Positions 14,437 to 19,183 of a stretch of DNA of 19,183 bases are shown here, one piece after another. The DNA is from W0P33-017 sp963640395. Lineage in GTDB: Bacteria > Bacillota > Clostridia > Lachnospirales > Lachnospiraceae. The notes beneath the pieces were generated by a model. That model searched no databases and was not told the origin of the DNA. It saw nothing but the letters and a program-made list of their open reading frames with translations. The stretch covers positions 1 to 19,183 of the forward strand of contig CAVHZH010000038.1 of NCBI GenBank assembly GCA_963640395.1. The letters run 5' to 3'. Both the position numbers and the translations under genes were made by a program. Each line of letters starts with the position of its first letter. Position 1 is the stretch's first letter.

Positions 14437-16248
14437 TTGAAACGAAATTATCGGGGCGCTGTGCTCTATTTCGTGCTGATCATGGGAGTGATCCTGCTGT
14501 GGTTTATGTTCGGAACGGGCACTGGGGCGACCAGTGACTATAATGTTTCCCTTTTTGAGAGGGATTTAAAGGATTCTAAGGTGGCGTCAGTCGATGTGTC
14601 GCCAAGCAGGGATGTACCGACCGGAAGCGTGCTGGTAACGATGTCGGATTCTACACAAAAGACTTTCTACGTGTTTGACACGCAGGGGGTCATTGACCTG
14701 ATGGATGAGTACAATTTTACCAACTACGTGACAGAAAAGGTTCCGGCGGAGAGCTGGCTGACCTCCCTGCTTCCGATGCTGCTTGTATTTGCGGCGATGT
14801 TTATCCTCTTCACGATCATGAACAATCAGGCGGGCGGCGGCAGCAACGCGCAGATGATGAATTTTGGCAAGAGCCGCGCGCGGATGTCGAATGCGAATGA
14901 CAAGCGCATCGGCTTTGATAACGTCGCGGGACTCAAGGAGGAAAAGGAGGAGCTCGAGGAGCTCGTGGATTTCCTGCGTGCACCGGAAAAATATACCAGG
15001 CTGGGCGCACGTATCCCGAAGGGTGTCCTGTTAGTAGGACCTCCGGGAACCGGAAAAACCCTGTTGGCAAAAGCAGTCGCAGGTGAGGCAGGTGTGCCGT
15101 TTTTCAGCATTTCGGGTTCTGATTTCGTAGAGATGTTTGTTGGTGTCGGTGCTTCACGTGTCCGCGATCTGTTCGAGGATGCCAAGCGCAACGCACCGTG
15201 TATCGTATTTATCGATGAGATCGATGCGGTAGCCAGAAGGCGTGGCACCGGTATGGGCGGCGGACATGACGAGCGCGAGCAGACGCTGAACCAGTTGTTG
15301 GTCGAAATGGACGGGTTCGGTGTCAATGAGGGTATTATCGTCATGGCGGCTACAAACCGTGTGGATATCCTCGATCCTGCGATCATGCGTCCGGGACGTT
15401 TTGACCGCAAGGTGACGGTAGGCAGGCCGGATGTGGCAGGAAGAAGCGAGATCTTAAAGGTGCATGCCAAGAACAAGCCGTTGGCAGAGGATGTGGATCT
15501 GGAGCAGATCGCACAGACAACGGCAGGCTTTACGGGGGCAGACCTTGAGAACCTGCTGAATGAATCTGCGATTCTTGCAGCCAAGAAAAACCGGCCGTAT
15601 CTCGTGCAGGAGGATATCAAGCAGGCATTTGTAAAGGTTGGTATCGGCGCCGAGAAACACAGCAAGGTCATCTCAGAGGAAGAAAAGCGGATCACTGCAT
15701 TCCATGAGGCGGGTCACGCGATCCTGTTCCATGTGCTGCCGGATGTCGGACCGGTCTATACGGTATCGATCATCCCGACCGGAAGCGGTGCTGCGGGCTA
15801 TACGATGCCGCTGCCCGAAAAGGATGAGATGTTCCTGTCGAAAAAGAAGATGCTGCAGGAGATCATCGTGGATCTCGGCGGCAGAGTGGCAGAGGAATTA
15901 GTCTTTGATGACATCACGACCGGGGCATCGCAGGATATCAAGCAGGCGACCGCGATGGCAAAGGCGATGGTCACAAAGTACGGTATGTCTGACCGTGTCG
16001 GTCTGATCAACTACGATAACGATGAAGATGAAGTGTTTATCGGGCGTGATCTGGCGCATAAGCGCGGATATGGCGAAGGTGTGGCAGGCGCGATCGACGA
16101 GGAGATCAAGCGCATCATTGATGAGAGCTATGCAAAGGCAAAGGAGATCATTCTTGCGCACCGGGATGTACTTGACCGCTGCGCGCAGCTTCTGATTCAG
16201 AAAGAAAAGATTACGAGAGAAGAATTTGAGGCACTGTTTGAGTCATAA
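14437..16248 (+). CDS. ftsH: ATP-dependent zinc metalloprotease FtsH
   Basis: A membrane-anchored AAA+ protease hexamer that degrades misfolded membrane proteins and selected regulators. In B. subtilis it is needed for sporulation, where it removes Spo0E. Two transmembrane helices (about residues 8-26 and 108-127) flank a small extracytoplasmic domain. The AAA module has Walker A GPPGTGKT (201-208), Walker B VFIDEID (257-263) and the second region of homology ATNRVDILDPAIMRPGRFDR. The zinc site is HEAGH (423-427) with the third ligand Asp500 in TTGASQDI. The start is TTG, 5 bases after GGAGG; no nearby ATG fits better. The 603-aa length is normal, with a short acidic C-terminus. It lies 12 bases after hpt. 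Confidence 0.97.
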   Translation: MKRNYRGAVLYFVLIMGVILLWFMFGTGTGATSDYNVSLFERDLKDSKVASVDVSPSRDVPTGSVLVTMSDSTQKTFYVFDTQGVIDLMDEYNFTNYVTEKVPAESWLTSLLPMLLVFAAMFILFTIMNNQAGGGSNAQMMNFGKSRARMSNANDKRIGFDNVAGLKEEKEELEELVDFLRAPEKYTRLGARIPKGVLLVGPPGTGKTLLAKAVAGEAGVPFFSISGSDFVEMFVGVGASRVRDLFEDAKRNAPCIVFIDEIDAVARRRGTGMGGGHDEREQTLNQLLVEMDGFGVNEGIIVMAATNRVDILDPAIMRPGRFDRKVTVGRPDVAGRSEILKVHAKNKPLAEDVDLEQIAQTTAGFTGADLENLLNESAILAAKKNRPYLVQEDIKQAFVKVGIGAEKHSKVISEEEKRITAFHEAGHAILFHVLPDVGPVYTVSIIPTGSGAAGYTMPLPEKDEMFLSKKKMLQEIIVDLGGRVAEELVFDDITTGASQDIKQATAMAKAMVTKYGMSDRVGLINYDNDEDEVFIGRDLAHKRGYGEGVAGAIDEEIKRIIDESYAKAKEIILAHRDVLDRCAQLLIQKEKITREEFEALFES

Positions 16249-16256
16249 AACGAGGA

Positions 16257-16295
16257 AAAACAACACTTTTATGGATGCTTTCGTGTTGTTTTGTG
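16257..16295 (+). terminator. Terminator after ftsH
   Basis: AAAACAACAC (16257-16266) pairs perfectly with GTGTTGTTTT (16283-16292). The stem is A/U-rich and the U-run is part of the arm, so it may be partial or bidirectional. Confidence 0.6.
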
Positions 16296-16343
16296 CAAAA
16301 TGGAGACGGGTTTTGGAGGAATCAAAAGGGGTTTAATGTAAAA

Positions 16344-16413
16344 GTGCACAAAAAGGAGAGGCAAATTTTGTCATGTTTGTGCACACTTGAAGTGGGATCC
16401 ATGCTATTATAAT
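16344..16413 (+). promoter_or_regulatory. Promoter with palindromic operator-like site
   Basis: TTGAAG (16387-16392), 15 bases, TATAAT (16408-16413): a good -10 with tight spacing. Just upstream, GTGCACAAA (16344-16352) and TTTGTGCAC (16376-16384) form a perfect 9-bp inverted repeat ending 3 bases before the -35. This is a plausible regulator-binding site, though it could also be a hairpin. Confidence 0.5.
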
Positions 16414-16419
16414 CACTGT

Positions 16420-16514
16420 AAAAACCCCCCAATACATTATATGGTTTTTGCTACACCCCATAGTAAAAATACCTTCTCCTAAAAAAGACAGTGACGAACG
16501 TCCTGTCTTTTTTA
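16420..16514 (+). ncRNA. Candidate small RNA with C-rich single-stranded motifs
   Basis: A promoter and a very strong terminator bracket about 95 bases with no useful open frame. The RNA would begin near 16420. It holds CCCCCC at 16425-16430 and a hairpin GGTTTTTGCTA (16443-16453) with TAGTAAAAATACC (16461-16473) whose loop is CACCCCA. Next come CCTTCTCCT (16472-16480) and the terminator. Three C-rich stretches able to pair with Shine-Dalgarno sequences resemble Firmicutes trans-acting RNAs such as RsaE/RoxS and FsrA. I do not recognise a named family; a leader peptide or cis-element is the alternative. Confidence 0.45.
16481..16514. terminator. Strong, probably bidirectional terminator
   Basis: AAAAAAGACAG (16481-16491) pairs with CTGTCTTTTTT (16503-16513), and GACG-AA-CGTC forms the apex with one bulged T. 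The A-run and T-run make it a terminator in both directions. Confidence 0.85.
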
Positions 16515-16535
16515 CTTTGTCTGCAAAAGTTCAGA

Positions 16536-16609
16536 GCCAAGGCAATTTACGGGCAAAACATGAGTCAGGCTTGCTTGGACGAGATGTTTTGTACGGAAAT
16601 TTCTTTGGC
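16536..16609. repeat. 74-bp palindrome with 26-base arms
   Basis: The left arm 16536-16561 (from GCCAAGG to CAAAACAT) matches the reverse complement of the right arm 16584-16609 at 21 of 26 positions, around a 22-base loop. A nearby GCCAAAACATGAG (16614-16626) repeats part of the left arm directly, and CCGTGAAACGG forms another small hairpin. No coding frame is convincing. The remaining bases 16627-16719 show nothing else recognisable. Confidence 0.6.
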
Positions 16610-16734
16610 GAGAGCCAAAACATGAGCAAAAGGAAAGCCGTGAAACGGCGGTTTTGCGAATGGGCTCCGAACTTGCAAATTGTAAATGCTTCGGCTTGAT
16701 TACTTCACTTTACTATGAAATGGAGAAAACGATT

Positions 16735-18819
16735 ATGAAAGAATATTCCCCNNNNNNNNNNATGATGCAGATGCGCCCTCTGTTGAAAAAGAGAGGACTG
16801 TTTTCGGATGGAACGGCAGACTATCGCATCCCGCCGGAGCCGGAGGCAGGGCAGTCCGTGATCATCCGGTTTCGCGCTGCGATCAACAATGTCGATATCG
16901 TCTGGCTGCACAGCGGGGAACAGCGGATCCCGATGCGCAAGACAGAGACAGAGGATGAATTTGACTATTTCAGCGTCATAGTTCCGCTCGGTACCGAACG
17001 CTTCTATTATTACTTTGAGGTGTGCACGGGGCTGATCCACTGCTTTTACGACCGCTACGGCGTGACGACGGAGCGCAGACCGCAGTATGATTTCTGCATC
17101 CAGCCCGGATTCCATACGCCGGAATGGGCAAAGGGTGCAGTCATGTACCAGATTCTTGTGGATCGGTTTTACAACGGCGATCCGACGAATGATGTAGAGG
17201 ATAATGAATATTTTTATATCCGGCACGGCAGCCGCAAGATGGATGACTGGAATCAGGTGCCGTCCGGATTTTCGGTCGCTGAGTTTTACGGCGGCGATCT
17301 GGAGGGCGTGCGCGAAAAGCTGGACTATTTGCAGGATCTCGGCATAGAGGCGATCTATTTTAATCCGCTGTTTGTTTCTCCCTCCAACCACAAATACGAC
17401 AGTCAGGATTATGACTATATCGATCCGCACTATGGCAGGATCGTCAAGGATGGCGGTGAATGTCTTGCACCGGGCGACCGGGACAACCGCAAGGCGACGA
17501 AATACCAGCAGCGCGTGACAGCCAGAGAGAATCTTGAGGCGAGCAACAAGCTGTTTATACAGCTTGTGGAGGAAGCGCATGCGCACGGTATCCGCGTCAT
17601 TCTGGACGGTGTGTTCAATCATTGCGGCTCGTTCCACAAATGGATGGACCGCGAGGAGATCTACCACCAGAATCCGATGTATGAGAATGGCGCGTATATC
17701 GACAAAGACAGCAATTACCGCGGCTATTTCCGCTTTCAGGATCAGAATGCCTGGCCTTACAACACGACCTATGAGGGCTGGTGGGGACATGATACACTGC
17801 CGAAGCTCAATTATGACGATTCAGAGCAGTTGTATTCGTATGTTCTGGATGTCGCTAAAAAATGGGTATCGCCGCCGTACAATGCCGATGGCTGGCGGCT
17901 GGATGTAGCAGCAGATCTTGGACACAGCGAGGAATTCAATCATCAGTTCTGGCGGGATTTCCGGCGCGTGGTCAAGGATGCCAACCCGAATGCCGTCATT
18001 CTGGCAGAGCATTACGGAGACGCAACGAGCTGGCTACAGGGCGACCAGTGGGATACGGTCATGAATTACAGCGCATTTATGGAGCCTGTGACATGGTTCT
18101 TGACCGGTATGGAAAAGCATTCCGACGGCTATGAGGCATCCCAGCTCGGCAATGCGGATAATTTCAAGGGTGCGATGTATCATTATATGACGAATTTCCT
18201 GACCCCGTCCCTGCAATGTGCGATGAACCAGTTGTCCAACCATGACCATTCGCGCTTTTTGACGCGGACGAACCACAAGGTCGGACGGGCGGAGCAGCTC
18301 GGGTCACATGCGGCAGAGGAGGGCGTGAGCAAGCCCATTCTGCGCGAGGCGGTCGTGATGCTCATGACATGGCCCGGTGCGCCGACATTATACTATGGTG
18401 ACGAGGCGGGGCTGTGCGGATTTACGGATCCGGACAACCGCAGAACCTATCCGTGGGATAACCCGGATCAGGATCTGATCCAATTCCATAAGGAAATTAT
18501 CGCGCTGCACCGGACGCATCAGGCGCTCCGGACGGGTTCGCTCAAGCTGCTTGGCAGCGCACAGCAATATCTGGCTTACGGCAGATTCAACCGCGAGGAG
18601 CAGTTTGTCGTTCTGGTCAACAATGATGACAAGCCGCGGCGCGTGAAACAGTCTGTCTGGGCGGCAGGTTTGCGGCAGAATTGTGAGATGAACCGTTTAC
18701 TGATCACATCGGATGAGGGCTATTCGTTTGCGCCGATCCGCTATCAGGTCAGGGAGGGCAAGCTGGAGATCCTGCTCCCGGCACATGGCACGGCAGTCTT
18801 TGTCGCCGTGCATCCCTAA
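16735..18819 (+). CDS. GH13 alpha-glucan hydrolase (neopullulanase-like), with assembly gap
   Basis: A glycoside hydrolase family 13 enzyme acting on alpha-1,4 and possibly alpha-1,6 glucans (maltodextrin, pullulan or cyclodextrin). No signal peptide is visible, so it is probably cytoplasmic. An N-terminal beta-sandwich (about residues 25-120) looks like the CBM34-type domain of neopullulanases. The (beta/alpha)8 domain starts near AVMYQILVDRFYNGDP. Conserved regions are DGVFNH (I), GWRLDVA with the nucleophile Asp390, ILAEHYG with acid/base Glu425, and LSNHDHSR with Asp504. ATG 16735 has GGAG 9 bases upstream; ATG 16720 is an alternative. Ten Ns at 16752-16761 break the codons just after the start, so residue numbers and the true N-terminal length are provisional (about 694 aa). 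Confidence 0.88.
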   Translation: MKEYSXXXXMMQMRPLLKKRGLFSDGTADYRIPPEPEAGQSVIIRFRAAINNVDIVWLHSGEQRIPMRKTETEDEFDYFSVIVPLGTERFYYYFEVCTGLIHCFYDRYGVTTERRPQYDFCIQPGFHTPEWAKGAVMYQILVDRFYNGDPTNDVEDNEYFYIRHGSRKMDDWNQVPSGFSVAEFYGGDLEGVREKLDYLQDLGIEAIYFNPLFVSPSNHKYDSQDYDYIDPHYGRIVKDGGECLAPGDRDNRKATKYQQRVTARENLEASNKLFIQLVEEAHAHGIRVILDGVFNHCGSFHKWMDREEIYHQNPMYENGAYIDKDSNYRGYFRFQDQNAWPYNTTYEGWWGHDTLPKLNYDDSEQLYSYVLDVAKKWVSPPYNADGWRLDVAADLGHSEEFNHQFWRDFRRVVKDANPNAVILAEHYGDATSWLQGDQWDTVMNYSAFMEPVTWFLTGMEKHSDGYEASQLGNADNFKGAMYHYMTNFLTPSLQCAMNQLSNHDHSRFLTRTNHKVGRAEQLGSHAAEEGVSKPILREAVVMLMTWPGAPTLYYGDEAGLCGFTDPDNRRTYPWDNPDQDLIQFHKEIIALHRTHQALRTGSLKLLGSAQQYLAYGRFNREEQFVVLVNNDDKPRRVKQSVWAAGLRQNCEMNRLLITSDEGYSFAPIRYQVREGKLEILLPAHGTAVFVAVHP
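16752..16761. other. Assembly gap (10 N)
   Basis: Ten undetermined bases lie six codons into the GH13 gene. Ten is a conventional scaffold filler, so the true gap size is unknown. The reading frame happens to remain open across it. Confidence 0.95.
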
Positions 18820-18848
18820 GGACGAGCGCTTTGATACATGGTTGCAGA

Positions 18849-18879
18849 GCTCCCGCGAGCACATGCTGCTTGCGGGAGC
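18849..18879. repeat. GC-rich stem-loop after the GH13 gene
   Basis: GCTCCCGC (18849-18856) and GCGGGAGC (18872-18879) form a perfect 8-bp stem. No T-run follows on either strand, so it may slow polymerase or protect the 3' end and is not a normal intrinsic terminator. Confidence 0.5.
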
Positions 18880-18927
18880 GTGCCTGCGCGATACATGTGC
18901 GCGCATGACCAAAAAACATAAATATAT

Positions 18928-19092
18928 GTAACAGTTCAGCCCGCGCCATTCGAGGAGGCGCCTGACGGCGTTTTCTCACTGCTGCGCAGTTAACTTTGCT
19001 CATAATCTGGCGCTCACCTCATCATCTGCAAAATGTGCTCATTCATGCAAGCATGATTCGCACATTTTTGCAGGTGATGGCTGAACGGTTAC
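18928..19092 (+). mobile_element. Complete MITE-like element with IS66-type ends
   Basis: The 165-bp element starts GTAACAGTTCAGCC (18928-18941) and ends GGCTGAACGGTTAC (19079-19092), a 13-of-14 terminal inverted repeat. AAATATAT occurs directly on both sides (18920-18927 and 19093-19100), a perfect 8-bp target duplication. Ends beginning GTAA with an 8-bp duplication are the described pattern of IS66-family elements, so a deletion derivative mobilised in trans is likely. It contains the hairpin AAAATGTGC.../...GCACATTTT (about 19030-19069) and no protein. A second, inverted copy lies at 1-144. Confidence 0.88.
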
Positions 19093-19121
19093 AAATATAT
19101 TCGTAAAATGTTAAAAAAAGA

Positions 19122-19150
19122 TTGACGCTGCAAAATAATCGTGATATATT
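19122..19150 (+). promoter_or_regulatory. Promoter reading out of the window
   Basis: TTGACG (19122-19127), 17 bases, TATATT (19145-19150). It should drive a gene or RNA beyond the right edge. The last 30 bases end in a T-run and carry no identifiable start codon. Confidence 0.65.
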
Positions 19151-19183
19151 TATGCTTGCGATGGAAGTAGGTCTTTTTTTTAT

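Noticed and set aside
14826..15695. A 289-codon open frame on the minus strand inside ftsH.
   Set aside because: It is antisense to clearly conserved FtsH motifs and its composition is Ser/Arg/Pro-rich, as expected of a mirror frame in GC3-rich DNA. No ribosome site.
16654..16734. Longer N-terminus for the GH13 enzyme from ATG 16654.
   Set aside because: No ribosome site before it, and the extra residues look non-coding. GGAG precedes ATG 16735.
16705..17790. A 361-codon minus-strand frame opposite the GH13 gene.
   Set aside because: It mirrors the catalytic domain, crosses the N gap, and resembles no family. The plus-strand gene explains the region.
18849..18900. The GCTCCCGC/GCGGGAGC hairpin as intrinsic terminator of the GH13 gene.
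   Set aside because: No T-run follows on either strand; listed as a stem-loop only.
1..19092. The whole window as a composite transposon bounded by the two repeat copies.
   Set aside because: The contents are conserved core genes in ancestral order and no transposase is present. Independent insertion of two MITE copies is simpler.

Overview
This window looks like a stretch of chromosome from an endospore-forming Clostridia, most likely a Lachnospiraceae gut anaerobe. That placement is an inference from three things: the order rqcP-yabP-yabQ-divIC-spoIIE-tilS-hpt-ftsH, which is the Bacillus/Clostridium sporulation-division neighbourhood; an archaeal-type prolyl-tRNA synthetase behind a T-box leader; and CotS-family and GH13 genes. 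Base composition is roughly balanced with GC-rich third positions. All convincing genes are on the + strand. I saw no tRNA, rRNA, CRISPR array, transposase or prophage gene.

Layout. (1) 1-144 is one copy of a short inverted-repeat element, cut by the window edge, followed by a MATE-family exporter (176-1507). (2) 1508-2543 is a long non-coding stretch: a strong promoter, a T-box leader with a probable CCU (Pro) specifier and its terminator, a cluster of perfect small hairpins, a minus-strand gene remnant and a 216-bp imperfect palindrome. (3) proS and cca sit 3 nt apart. (4) A CotS-family spore coat kinase-like gene is followed by what looks like the decayed tail of a second copy, which overlaps the promoter of the phosphoglucomutase gene. 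(5) hup has its own promoter and terminator. (6) rqcP, a small TA-flanked element, then yabP-yabQ-divIC. (7) spoIIE has a promoter with a 21-bp spacer and two Spo0A-box-like sites, then come tilS, hpt and ftsH. (8) 16249-16719 is intergenic: the ftsH terminator, a candidate ~95-nt small RNA with C-rich loops, and a 26-bp-arm palindrome. (9) A GH13 amylase-family gene with a 10-N assembly gap near its start. (10) A second, intact copy of the element from region 1, inverted relative to it, with 14-bp terminal inverted repeats and a perfect 8-bp target duplication, then a promoter pointing out of the window.

How the genes fit together. yabP, yabQ, spoIIE and the CotS-like gene belong to spore formation. 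divIC, ftsH and hup are division, proteostasis and nucleoid functions. proS, cca, tilS and rqcP act in tRNA supply and ribosome rescue. hpt is purine salvage. pgcA and the GH13 enzyme handle glucose phosphates and alpha-glucans.

The most notable points are the complete MITE-like element with IS66-type ends (5'-GTAA, 8-bp duplication), the Spo0A-type spoIIE promoter recognisable from spacing alone, the candidate small RNA after ftsH, the silent-site-diverged cotS tail, and the ~700-nt insertion-rich gap between the T-box terminator and proS.
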